Below, one piece after another: positions 44,217 to 52,363 of a stretch of 64,000 nt of DNA (position 1 is the stretch's first letter; the number at the start of each line of letters is the position of its first letter). Position numbers and translations under genes: made by a program. Source of the stretch: Poseidonocella sp. HB161398 (GTDB lineage: Bacteria; Pseudomonadota; Alphaproteobacteria; Rhodobacterales; Rhodobacteraceae); assembly GCF_005870025.1 (NCBI RefSeq), contig NZ_VATA01000003.1, forward strand, positions 1-64,000, written 5' to 3'. The notes below the pieces were generated by a model. That model saw only the letters and a list, made by a program, of their open reading frames with translations, did not search any database and was not told the origin of the DNA.

Positions 44217-45064
44217 GGCGGCACCTCCAGGGGCGTGGCGAAGAGATAGAGCCCGAAGCGGCCGATCTGGCGGAAGCCGAGGGCGCGATAGGCGCGGGTG
44301 GCGGGCTCGGAGGCGGCGAAGAGCACCGCGCGCTTGGCGCCCGCGCGCCGCGCTTCGTCCAGATGCAGCGCCACCGCGGCGCGGGCCAGCCCGCGGCCGC
44401 GCCGCGCAGGCGGCACGTAGACCGCGCCGATCTGCACGATCCGGGGCAGGGCGGCATTGAAGCCGGTCATCGCCACCCAATCGTCCCCGGCGCGCAGCAG
44501 CCGGTGCGATCCGGCCTCGAGGAATTCCGACACGTCCATCTCGGCGCGCAGGATGGCGCCGCTCTCGTCCTCGCCCAGCACTTCGCGGGCGAAGGCCGCG
44601 CGCAGCGCGACGGCGGTGCTGCGCGGCGCCTCGGAGAGCGGGTGCAGGCTCAGCCCGTCGCACCGCGGCATCGCCAGGTCCGCGAGGTCGAGCACGAAAT
44701 GCGGCTCGTCGTCATCCATCATCCTCGGCGCCCGGTCGAGCCCGAGCGCGCCGAGCACCGCCAGCGCCAGCCCGGTCTCGCCGATCACCCCGGCAATCCA
44801 CTGCCCGGCCAAGGCGGCGCGCAGGTCGCCGAGATCCGGCGCGCAGACCGGCAGGACCATGCCCTCGGTGCTGAGCGCGACGGCGCCGAGGATCCGGTCG
44901 CCATCCGCGGTCAGCCGGAAGCGGCAGGCATGGCGGGCCGGGCCGCCAGACAGACCGTGCCGCGCCAGGTTCGACAGCGGGAACATCGCCCGGTCGGCAT
45001 CGGCCTCCAGGAAGGCCTCCAGCCGCGCGCGGTCCGCGGGCCCTGCCCAGCGGGACTCAGCCAT
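44207..45064 (-). CDS. GNAT family N-acetyltransferase
   Basis: 285 residues from ATG 45064, overlapping rsmE by 8 bp. The C-terminal half has the acetyl-CoA motif A (VYVPPARRGRGLARAAVALHL, the R/Q-x-x-G-x-G/A loop) and motif B (AVLFAASEPATRAYRALGFRQIG). The N-terminal half is a degenerate second GNAT-like fold with MMDDDEPHFVLDL. Substrate unknown. Translational coupling with rsmE is likely from the overlap. Confidence 0.85.
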   Translation of the reverse strand: MAESRWAGPADRARLEAFLEADADRAMFPLSNLARHGLSGGPARHACRFRLTADGDRILGAVALSTEGMVLPVCAPDLGDLRAALAGQWIAGVIGETGLALAVLGALGLDRAPRMMDDDEPHFVLDLADLAMPRCDGLSLHPLSEAPRSTAVALRAAFAREVLGEDESGAILRAEMDVSEFLEAGSHRLLRAGDDWVAMTGFNAALPRIVQIGAVYVPPARRGRGLARAAVALHLDEARRAGAKRAVLFAASEPATRAYRALGFRQIGRFGLYLFATPLEVPPCP

Positions 45065-45797
45065 GCCAGTCGCCCAGCACGTCCTGCCAGAGCGCCAGAG
45101 CCGCCACCGCCGCCGTGTCGGCGCGCAGGATGCGCGGGCCGAGGCTGACGGCATGGGCGTTGGGCAGGGCGTGGAGCCGCTCGCGCTCGGCCTCGGAAAA
45201 CCCGCCCTCGGGGCCGATCAGCACCGCCCAGGGGCCGCGACCGGCTTCGGCCAGCACCTGGCGCGCGGGGATCGTCTCGCCGGTCAGCGTCTCGTCGCAG
45301 AACATGATCTGGCGGTCATGGGGCCAATCGGCCAGGATATCGGACAGCCGCGCCAGATCGGCCACCTCGGGCACGCAGGTGCCGCCGCATTGCTCGGCCG
45401 CCTCGACCGCATGGGCCTGCAGCCGGTCGCGGTTCACCCGGCCGGAATTGGTGAACTCGGTCTGGACCGGCACGATCCGCGCGGCGCCCAGTTCCGCCGA
45501 CTTCTCGACGATGAAATCGGTCCGCTCCTTCTTGATCGGCGCGAACAGCAGCCAGAGATCGGGCGGCAGGCGCAGCGGCGCGGTCTGCTCGAGGCAGGCC
45601 AGCGTTCCGGCGCGCTTTCCGGCCTCGGCCACCTCGGCCAGCCACTCGCCGTCCCGGCCGTTGAAGACCGGCAGCCGGTCGCCCACGGCCAGCCGCATCA
45701 CCCCGAAAAGGTAGTGCGCCTGCTCTTTCGTCAGCGGCAGGGTTTGCCCCGCGCCCATCGGATGCTCTAGGAAGAGCCTGATCTTTGCCACAGCCAT
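45057..45797 (-). CDS. rsmE: 16S rRNA (uracil-1498-N3)-methyltransferase RsmE
   Basis: 246 residues from ATG 45797 (GAAGG site). The N-terminal PUA-like domain (QAHYLFGVMRLAVGDRLPVF) is followed by a SPOUT methyltransferase with EFTNSGRVNRDRLQAHAVEAAEQ, the knot motif LIGPEGGFSEAERE and SLGPRILRADTAAVAAL. It methylates U1498 of 16S rRNA. It heads the operon that ends with gshA and is divergent from ubiA with only 11 bp between the two start codons. Confidence 0.96.
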   Translation of the reverse strand: MAVAKIRLFLEHPMGAGQTLPLTKEQAHYLFGVMRLAVGDRLPVFNGRDGEWLAEVAEAGKRAGTLACLEQTAPLRLPPDLWLLFAPIKKERTDFIVEKSAELGAARIVPVQTEFTNSGRVNRDRLQAHAVEAAEQCGGTCVPEVADLARLSDILADWPHDRQIMFCDETLTGETIPARQVLAEAGRGPWAVLIGPEGGFSEAERERLHALPNAHAVSLGPRILRADTAAVAALALWQDVLGDWHG

Positions 45798-45808
45798 GGG
45801 GCCTTCAT

Positions 45809-46786
45809 ATGTCCGAGACCGTCCTGAGACCAGAGCCTGCATCGCCCGACGGCGTGGTCGCCGATGCCGTCAAGGGGAACTGGGTCGACCGGCTGGCGCC
45901 GCCCTGGTCGCGGCCCTGGCTGCGCATGTCGCGCGCCGACCGTCCGGCGGGGACCTGGCTGCTCTACATCCCCTGCCTCTGGGGCGTGTTCCTCTCGGCC
46001 GCGGCCGAGGGGCGGATCGGCTGGCTGGGCCTGTGGATCGTGATCGGCTGCGGCATCGGCGCCTTCCTGATGCGCGGCGCGGGCTGCACCTGGAACGACA
46101 TCACCGACCGCGACATCGACGGCTCGGTCGCCCGCACCAAGTCGCGGCCGATCCCCTCGGGGCAGGTGACGGTGAAGGGCGCGGCGGTCTGGATGTGCCT
46201 GCAGGCGCTGGTCGCCTTCGCCATCCTGCTGAGCTTCAACATCAACGCGATCCTGCTGGGCATCCTCTCGCTGGCGCCGGTCTGCGTCTATCCCTTCGCC
46301 AAGCGCTTCACCTGGTGGCCGCAGGTCTTCCTCGGCATCGCCTTCAACTGGGGCGCGCTGCTGGCCTGGACCGCGCATCAGGGCAGCCTCGGCTGGCCGG
46401 CGGTCTGCCTCTATCTCGGCGGCATCGCCTGGACGATCTTCTACGACACGATCTATGCCCATCAGGACCGCGAGGACGACGCGCTGATCGGGGTGAAATC
46501 CACCGCGCGGCTCTTCGGCCGCCACACCCATGCCTGGCTCGGCGCCTTCGGCGCGGCGACGCTGGTGATGCTTCTGGCCGCGGTCGAGCTGGCGCTCGGC
46601 GGGGCGGGGCGTCCGGTGGCGCTGTGGCTGGCGCGGGCCGGGGCGCTGGCGATGGGGCTGCACCTAGCCTGGCAGTGGCGGCGGCTCGACATCGACAACG
46701 GCGACCTCTGCCTATCACTCTTTCGTGCGAATAGGGACGCCGGGCTGATTTTCGCCGGTTTCCTGTGCGTGAGCGCAGCCTTCTGA
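45809..46786 (+). CDS. ubiA: 4-hydroxybenzoate octaprenyltransferase
   Basis: 325 residues from ATG 45809, with eight or nine membrane segments. The first Asp-rich motif is NDITDRDID followed by VARTKSRPIPSG; the second is YDTIYAHQDREDD. These bind the polyprenyl diphosphate via Mg2+. It attaches the polyprenyl tail to 4-hydroxybenzoate in ubiquinone synthesis at the inner membrane. A frame 24 nt longer upstream exists but would overlap rsmE. OmpA-family gene follows 67 bp downstream. Confidence 0.95.
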   Translation: MSETVLRPEPASPDGVVADAVKGNWVDRLAPPWSRPWLRMSRADRPAGTWLLYIPCLWGVFLSAAAEGRIGWLGLWIVIGCGIGAFLMRGAGCTWNDITDRDIDGSVARTKSRPIPSGQVTVKGAAVWMCLQALVAFAILLSFNINAILLGILSLAPVCVYPFAKRFTWWPQVFLGIAFNWGALLAWTAHQGSLGWPAVCLYLGGIAWTIFYDTIYAHQDREDDALIGVKSTARLFGRHTHAWLGAFGAATLVMLLAAVELALGGAGRPVALWLARAGALAMGLHLAWQWRRLDIDNGDLCLSLFRANRDAGLIFAGFLCVSAAF

Positions 46787-46853
46787 TTGCGGCAAGGAAA
46801 AAAAGACAGTAAGCCCGCCGAACAGATTTCTCCGTGTCTTGGGAGCAACAGGC

Positions 46854-48746
46854 GTGACAGGTTTGACTTGGGCGAAGCTCGTGATCCTCGGATTGGCAGC
46901 CGGCGGGGCCTATGGCGTCTCGATTCTGGCGGTCGATTACGTGGAGACCCGCAACAGTTCGGAGGTCAGTGCGGCGCTGGACGCCGAGGGGCTCGACTGG
47001 GCGGTGGCGGCGCCTGACGGCATGCGCATCGTGCTGGGCGGCACGGCGCCGGACGAGGCGGCGCGGTTCCGCGCGCTGACCGTCGCCGGGCGCACCGCCA
47101 ATCCCGCGCATGTCGAGGACCGCATGGACGTGGCCGAGCCCGAGGACATGCCCGCGCTGACCTACGAGCTGGAGATCCTCCGGAACGGCGACAGCGTGCT
47201 GATGCACGGGCTGATCCCGGTGGGCGAGGATAGCGGCGACGACCTGGTCGGGCGGATCCGCGCGCTGATGCCCGGGGCCGACATCTCCGACATCGTCACC
47301 GAGTCGATGGCGCCGCTGCCCGAGGGCTGGCGCGCCGCGGCCGATCTGGGGCTGAAGGCGCTGACCGGGCTGCCCAATGTGCGGGTGGAGATCACTCCGG
47401 CGGCGGTCACGGTCGACGGCGTCGCCCTCGAGGGCCCCGCGGGCGCCGGATGGCAGGCCCGCTTCCTCGACGGCGCGCCCGAGGGGATCGAGGTCGCGGT
47501 CAGCCTGCGCCAGCCGCGCGAACGGCTGAGCCCGTTCCAGCTGAGGGTGTCGAATGACGGCTCCGGCGTCGTGCTGGAGACCTGCGCGGCGGAATCGGGC
47601 GCCGATCTCGACCGCATCGTCGAGGCGGTGGCCGCGGTGGACGGGATCGACGACGGCACCTGCCGGGTCGCGCTCGGCGCGCCGGACCGCCATTGGGCGG
47701 CCGCGGCCGAGGCGGCGATCTCGGCGCTCGACGGGCTGGGCGAGGGGGCGATCACCATCAGCGACAGCACCGTCACCGTGCTGCCCGGCGCCTCGATCGC
47801 GCCCGAGGCGCTGTCGGCGGCGGGCGATGCGCTGCGCCAGGCGCTGCCCTCGGGCTACCGCCTGTCGCTGATGCCGGTGCCGAGCGGCGACGATGCCGAA
47901 ACCGGGCCGCGCCTGAGCCTCAGCCGCAGCAGCGAGGGACCGGTCACGCTGCGCGGCCCGCTCTCGACCCAGCGCGACGAGGCGGTGCTGGCGAGTCTCG
48001 CCGCCGCGCGCTTCGGCGCCGACAGCCTGACGCGCGTGATCAGCCTGTCGGGCGACCTGCCGCAGGGCTGGGACCTGCGCGCCCTGGCCGCGACCGAGGC
48101 GCTGGCGCTGCTCGACGAGGGCCGGGTGGAGATGACGCCGGACGCGATCGCCATCACCGGCAGCTCCGCCGCCGAGGACGCCGCCCGCCGCATCACCGCC
48201 GAGCTGCACCGCACGCTGGGCCAGGAGGCGGTCTTCTCCGTCGACGTGGCCTATGTTGCGCCGCCGCCGGAGGAAGAGCCCGGCCCCTCGCCGCGCGCCT
48301 GCGTCGAGGCGGTGAACGGCATCCTGCTGGATGACAAGATCGATTTCGAGCCGGGCTCGGTGGAGCTGGGCGCGGACGGGCTGGAGACGGTGGACCGCAT
48401 CGCCGAGGTGCTGCGCGGCTGCCCCGACGTGGCGATGGAGATCGGCGGCCATACCGACAGCCAGGGCCGCGAGGAGATGAACCAGCTGCTCAGCCAGGCG
48501 CGCGCCGAGGCCGTTCTGTCGGCGCTGGCCGGGCGGCGGGTGCTGACCTCGCAGCTGACCGCGAAGGGCTATGGCGAGAGCCAGCCGATCGCCGACAATG
48601 GCAGCGAGGACGGGCGCGAGGCGAACCGCCGCATCGCCTTCCGCCTGGTGACTGGCGAGGAAGGGGCCGCCGGCGGGGCAGGCGCCCCGGCCGGGGAAGA
48701 CGCGGACGCCGCGCAAGAGGAGGCTGCCCCCGATGGATCGAACTGA
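46854..48746 (+). CDS. OmpA-family peptidoglycan-associated protein with BON-like repeats
   Basis: 630 residues. The start is taken as GTG 46854, with GGGAG eight bases upstream; an in-frame TTG lies five codons earlier. An N-terminal membrane anchor or signal (AKLVILGLAAGGAYGVSILAV) is followed by several divergent repeats of about 100 residues resembling BON domains, ending in a C-terminal OmpA domain (IDFEPGSVELG; IEIGGHTDSQGREEMNQLLSQARA) that binds peptidoglycan. The tail is rich in Ala, Gly and Glu. The anchor appears uncleaved. It probably links the inner membrane to the cell wall. Confidence 0.88.
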   Translation: MTGLTWAKLVILGLAAGGAYGVSILAVDYVETRNSSEVSAALDAEGLDWAVAAPDGMRIVLGGTAPDEAARFRALTVAGRTANPAHVEDRMDVAEPEDMPALTYELEILRNGDSVLMHGLIPVGEDSGDDLVGRIRALMPGADISDIVTESMAPLPEGWRAAADLGLKALTGLPNVRVEITPAAVTVDGVALEGPAGAGWQARFLDGAPEGIEVAVSLRQPRERLSPFQLRVSNDGSGVVLETCAAESGADLDRIVEAVAAVDGIDDGTCRVALGAPDRHWAAAAEAAISALDGLGEGAITISDSTVTVLPGASIAPEALSAAGDALRQALPSGYRLSLMPVPSGDDAETGPRLSLSRSSEGPVTLRGPLSTQRDEAVLASLAAARFGADSLTRVISLSGDLPQGWDLRALAATEALALLDEGRVEMTPDAIAITGSSAAEDAARRITAELHRTLGQEAVFSVDVAYVAPPPEEEPGPSPRACVEAVNGILLDDKIDFEPGSVELGADGLETVDRIAEVLRGCPDVAMEIGGHTDSQGREEMNQLLSQARAEAVLSALAGRRVLTSQLTAKGYGESQPIADNGSEDGREANRRIAFRLVTGEEGAAGGAGAPAGEDADAAQEEAAPDGSN

Positions 48747-49065
48747 AACCCTCATCGCGGTGATGGTGCTGCTTTTCGGCGCCTTCCTCCTTGGATTCCT
48801 GACGCATTGGGTGGTCACGCGGCTGTCGCGGGTCTCGGATGCCGAGCTTGGCCAGCTTGATTCCATGGCCGAGGAGCTGCATCGTGCGGAAGAGGAGCGG
48901 GACGCGGCCCTGGCGCTGCACCACCGCGCCGAGCACAAGCAGCGCGGCGAAGCGGGCGAGCTGCGCTCGGAGCTGAAGCTGACCCGCGAAGCGCTGCGCC
49001 AGTCGCGGGCCGAGGCCGAGGAGCTGCGCGCCTATATCGAGGCGCAGAGCCAGCGGGGGCTCTGA
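48733..49065 (+). CDS. Small membrane protein with C-terminal coiled coil
   Basis: 110 residues, overlapping the OmpA-family gene by 14 bp. One membrane helix (TLIAVMVLLFGAFLLGFLTHWVV) is followed by about 75 residues of charged heptad-like sequence (EELHRAEEERDAALALHHRAE...RQSRAEAEELRAYIEAQ), a coiled coil facing the cytoplasm. No known domain. The overlap suggests joint translation and a possible structural partnership with the OmpA-family protein. Confidence 0.75.
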   Translation: MDRTETLIAVMVLLFGAFLLGFLTHWVVTRLSRVSDAELGQLDSMAEELHRAEEERDAALALHHRAEHKQRGEAGELRSELKLTREALRQSRAEAEELRAYIEAQSQRGL

Positions 49066-49174
49066 CCCCCGTCCGCCGCGGCGTCCCGGCGGCAGGGAGG
49101 GATATCTTAAGACCTTTCCTGCCATGACTTTCCGCGGCTGCCTTTCCGGGGGCGGCGCGGCGAAGGGAGGACCG

Positions 49175-49597
49175 ATGACGAAGCTCGACCGATTTCTGCA
49201 GGCCCAGGAACGGGATTACCCCTATGCGATGCAGGAGATCCTGGGGGGCCGCAAGCAGACCCACTGGATCTGGTACATCTTCCCCCAGCTGCGCGGGAAC
49301 GGGCATTCCGAAAAGTCTATGTACTACGGGATCAAGGATCTGGGGGAGGCGCGCGACTACCTGCACAATCCGATCCTGGAGCTGAGGCTGCTGGCGGCGA
49401 TGGATGCGATGATGTTCCACCGCGACCGCCCGGCGATGGAGGTGCTCGGCTCCACCGATGCCGCCAAGCTGCGCTCCTGCGCGACGCTCTTCCATCTGGC
49501 CCGCCCCGAGGAGCCGATGTTCAAGGCGGTGCTGAAGACCTTCTTCAAGGGCACGCCCTGTCCGCTGACCGTGAAGGCTGTCGACCAGTTCTCCTGA
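49175..49597 (+). CDS. DUF1810 family protein
   Basis: 140 residues from ATG 49175, chosen because GGAGG lies just upstream. The sequence follows the DUF1810 pattern: LDRFLQAQERDYPYAMQEI, a GRKQTHWIWYIFPQLRG block, and KSMYYGIKDLGEARDYLHNP, with a C-terminal FKAVLKTFF. Conserved Trp/His residues suggest a binding function, but no activity is established for the family. Cytoplasmic. It converges on plsY with an 11-bp gap. Confidence 0.9.
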   Translation: MTKLDRFLQAQERDYPYAMQEILGGRKQTHWIWYIFPQLRGNGHSEKSMYYGIKDLGEARDYLHNPILELRLLAAMDAMMFHRDRPAMEVLGSTDAAKLRSCATLFHLARPEEPMFKAVLKTFFKGTPCPLTVKAVDQFS

Positions 49598-49608
49598 GCC
49601 CAGGCGCG

Positions 49609-50217
49609 CTACTTGCGGCCGATCTTCGGCTCGGTTCCGGCGACGATCCGCGCGATGTTCGGGCGGTGGCGCAGGAAGACGAGCACGGCCAGCACGATGC
49701 ACAGGAGCACCATCTGCCCCTGATCCAGCGCCAGTGCCCAGAGCGGCGAGAGCGCTGCGGCGACTAGCGCAGAGAGCGACGAGATCCGCAGGAGCAGCGC
49801 GGTTGCCAGCCAGGTTGCGCAGGCCGCGAGCCCCACGGGCCAGCTCAGCGCCAGCAGCGTGCCGAGGAAGGTCGCCACGCCCTTGCCGCCCTTGAATTTC
49901 AGGTAGACCGGGAAGCAGTGCCCGAAGAAGGCCGCGGCGCCCGCGATCTGCGCCGCATCCTCGCCCCAGAGCGCCCGCGCGATCAGCGCCGCGGCCGCCG
50001 CCTTGCCCGCATCGAGGACGAGGGTCAGGAAAGCGGCCGGCTTGCTGCCGGTGCGCAGCACGTTGGTCGCGCCGATATTGCCCGAGCCGATCTTGCGCAG
50101 GTCGCCCAGCCCGAAGAGCCGCGCGATCACCAGCCCGAAGGGCACCGATCCCAGCAGGTAGCCGCAGAGCGCCGCGAGCTCCAGCCAGGGCAGGGGCGTG
50201 GTCAGCGGCGGCGTCAT
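49609..50217 (-). CDS. plsY: Glycerol-3-phosphate acyltransferase PlsY
   Basis: 202 residues, five membrane segments. Conserved motifs are GSVPFGLVIARLFGLGDLR, SGNIGATNVLRTGSK (phosphate-binding loop) and FPVYLKFKGGKGVATFLG. It transfers the acyl group from acyl phosphate to glycerol-3-phosphate as the first step of phospholipid synthesis. The start overlaps the dihydroorotase-like gene by 4 bp (ATGA), so the two are coupled. Confidence 0.96.
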   Translation of the reverse strand: MTPPLTTPLPWLELAALCGYLLGSVPFGLVIARLFGLGDLRKIGSGNIGATNVLRTGSKPAAFLTLVLDAGKAAAAALIARALWGEDAAQIAGAAAFFGHCFPVYLKFKGGKGVATFLGTLLALSWPVGLAACATWLATALLLRISSLSALVAAALSPLWALALDQGQMVLLCIVLAVLVFLRHRPNIARIVAGTEPKIGRK

Positions 50218-51518
50218 CGGGCGTAGACCCGGCGGCCGCCGACCCAGGTGCCCAGCACGCGGCCCTGCATGCGCTCGCCGTCGAAGGGGGTGTTCTTGGA
50301 TTTCGACTGCAATGTGGTGCGGTCGAGCACATAGGGCGCGTCCGGATCGAAGAGCACCAGATCCGCCGGGGCGCCGGAGACCAGCCGCCCGCCCTCGAGC
50401 CCGAGCCGCCGCGCCGGGTTCAGCGACAGCGCCGCGAAGAGCTGCGGCAGGCCGATCTGCCCGCCATGGTAGAGCCGCAGCGCCGCGGGCAGCAGCGTTT
50501 CCAGCCCGACCGCGCCCGAGGCCGCGGCCTCGAAGGGCAGGCGCTTGCTTTCCTCGTCCTGCGGCGTGTGCATCGAGCAGATCACGTCGATCTGCCCCGC
50601 GGCCAGCGCCTCGACCATCGCCAGCCGGTCCTCCTCGGCGCGCAGCGGCGGCTTGACCTTGAAGAAGGTGCGGTAGCCCGCGATGTCGAATTCGTTCAGC
50701 GTCAGGTGGTGGATCGAGATCCCCGCGGTGACGTCGAGCCCGGCCTCGCGCGCGCGCAAGAGCGCCGGCAGCGCCGCGCGTGTGGTGATCTGGTCGACAT
50801 GGTAGGCCGCGCGGGTCATCTCGACGATGGCCATGTCGCGCTCCAGCCCCATCCGCTCGGCCATCGGCGAGACCGCCGGGATGCCGTAGAGCGACGAGAA
50901 CTTGCCCGAGGTCGCGGCGGCGCCGCGGCTCAGTACCGGGTCCTGGACATGGCCCATCACCAGCGCGCCCAGGCTCTTCGCATAGGTCAGCGCGCGGGAC
51001 AGGACCTTGCTGTCGGTCACCACATGGTCGCCGTCGGAGAAGGCCACCGCGCCGGCATCCGAGAGAAAGCCGATCTCGGTCATCTCGCGGCCCTCGCGGC
51101 CCTTGGTCAGCGCGGCCATCGGCGCGATCCGGACGGGCGAGACCTCCTGCGCGCGGCTCAGCGCGAAGCTCAGCACCTCGGGCGTGTCGATCGCCGGGGC
51201 GGTATCGGCGCGGGTGACCATCGTGGTCACGCCGCCGGCCGCGGCGGCCAGCCCCGCCGAGCGGAAGCTCTCCTTGTGGCGCTCGCCGGGCTCGCCGACC
51301 TTGACGCCGAAATCGACGATGCCGGGGGCCAGGCAGGCGCCGCCGCAGTCGATCCGTCCGGCATCGGGGAAGGCGCCCTCGGGCAGCGGGCCGGAGATCA
51401 GCTCGGCGATCGCGCCGTCGCGGATCAGGAGCGCGCCCGGTCCGTCATGGCCGCTGCCGGGGTCGATCAGGCGGGCATTCTGCAGAAGCGTCGGGCGGGG
51501 GGTGTCGGTCTGGGTCAC
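50214..51518 (-). CDS. pyrC: Dihydroorotase-like protein lacking metal ligands (pseudo-DHOase)
   Basis: 434 residues from GTG 51518. Overall it is a full-length class I dihydroorotase, e.g. CLAPGIVDFGVKVGEPGE and VETLLPAAL-type segments. But the HxH motif that binds zinc is replaced by GVK (about residue 72), the HxED site reads HVQDP, and the Asp of the TDHAP motif is missing (CSMHTP), so it is unlikely to be catalytic. Such inactive paralogs (PyrC-prime/PyrX) usually scaffold aspartate carbamoyltransferase. No pyrB is adjacent here. plsY overlaps its end. Confidence 0.85.
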   Translation of the reverse strand: MTQTDTPRPTLLQNARLIDPGSGHDGPGALLIRDGAIAELISGPLPEGAFPDAGRIDCGGACLAPGIVDFGVKVGEPGERHKESFRSAGLAAAAGGVTTMVTRADTAPAIDTPEVLSFALSRAQEVSPVRIAPMAALTKGREGREMTEIGFLSDAGAVAFSDGDHVVTDSKVLSRALTYAKSLGALVMGHVQDPVLSRGAAATSGKFSSLYGIPAVSPMAERMGLERDMAIVEMTRAAYHVDQITTRAALPALLRAREAGLDVTAGISIHHLTLNEFDIAGYRTFFKVKPPLRAEEDRLAMVEALAAGQIDVICSMHTPQDEESKRLPFEAAASGAVGLETLLPAALRLYHGGQIGLPQLFAALSLNPARRLGLEGGRLVSGAPADLVLFDPDAPYVLDRTTLQSKSKNTPFDGERMQGRVLGTWVGGRRVYAR

Positions 51519-51592
51519 GGGGCTCGGTCGCTCGGGTCTCGGAAGGGGGGCGGTGTCGGCGCCCCCCCTGATCGGACAGGGAAGGGCCCGCG

Positions 51593-52132
51593 TCAAGGTC
51601 CGGCGTTCGGGGCATCCGCCGCGCGGATCTGGCTGCGCTGCACCTGGCGGGCCAGATCGTAGACCTTGCGCGCCTCCGCGATGCGCCGGAACCCGGCGCG
51701 GGAGCGGCCCGAGACCAGCACCGATCCCGGCGGCCCCTCCTCGTAGACCAGTCCGGTTTCGGGGCGGATCGCCCAGTCGCGCAGCCGCTTGCGCCCGAAG
51801 CCGGAGGTGGCGACCAGCATCCGCTCGCTGGTCAGCGTGTACCAGCTCTGCGAGCGCTCATAGGCGTCCATCACCGGCCCGCCGACGGCCGTGCGCAGCC
51901 CGAGCGCGACGAAGACCAGGCCGAAGGCGGCCGGAATCAGCCCCGCCATGCTGCTCAGCGCGAGATCGACGAGGCCGCGGCCGCAGATCGCACCGCCGAC
52001 GAGGATGAAGACCGTCCCGACCGCCAGCTTCACCGGGCGGATCGCGGCGAGGTCGATGCGGCTGTCGGGCTGGCCCTGCCACAGGATGCGTTCGCCGGGA
52101 TTGAGCAGACCGGACCACGGGTCGTCCTGCAT
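51593..52132 (-). CDS. PH-domain-like membrane protein
   Basis: 179 residues from ATG 52132, preceded by a strong AAGGAGG site. The N-terminal LLNPGERILWQGQPDSRID is typical of bacterial PH-like (bPH) membrane proteins. Two membrane helices follow (PVKLAVGTVFILVGGAICGRGLV; MAGLIPAAFGLVFVALGL), then a beta-rich segment YTLTSERMLVATSGF. It sits 75 bp upstream of the dihydroorotase-like gene on the same strand. Function unknown. Confidence 0.78.
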   Translation of the reverse strand: MQDDPWSGLLNPGERILWQGQPDSRIDLAAIRPVKLAVGTVFILVGGAICGRGLVDLALSSMAGLIPAAFGLVFVALGLRTAVGGPVMDAYERSQSWYTLTSERMLVATSGFGRKRLRDWAIRPETGLVYEEGPPGSVLVSGRSRAGFRRIAEARKVYDLARQVQRSQIRAADAPNAGP

Positions 52133-52363
52133 GGGCGCCTCCTTTTCTTGCGCGCTCTCCCGAGGCATAGGCGCCGGGGGCGGGCCGGGGAAGCCCGGGA
52201 TTTGTCGCGATTGCCGCAGGTCCCGGCCGGAAGCTGGAAAAAAAGTGAAGCGACCGGCGGCGGAATGTATGGAATCATCCGTTAGCATAGGGTTGGCCGC
52301 CGGGGGGCGGCTCAAGCCATTTTGACAGGCCGGGAGCTGCCCGGCAGAGCGGACAGGGTCGGT

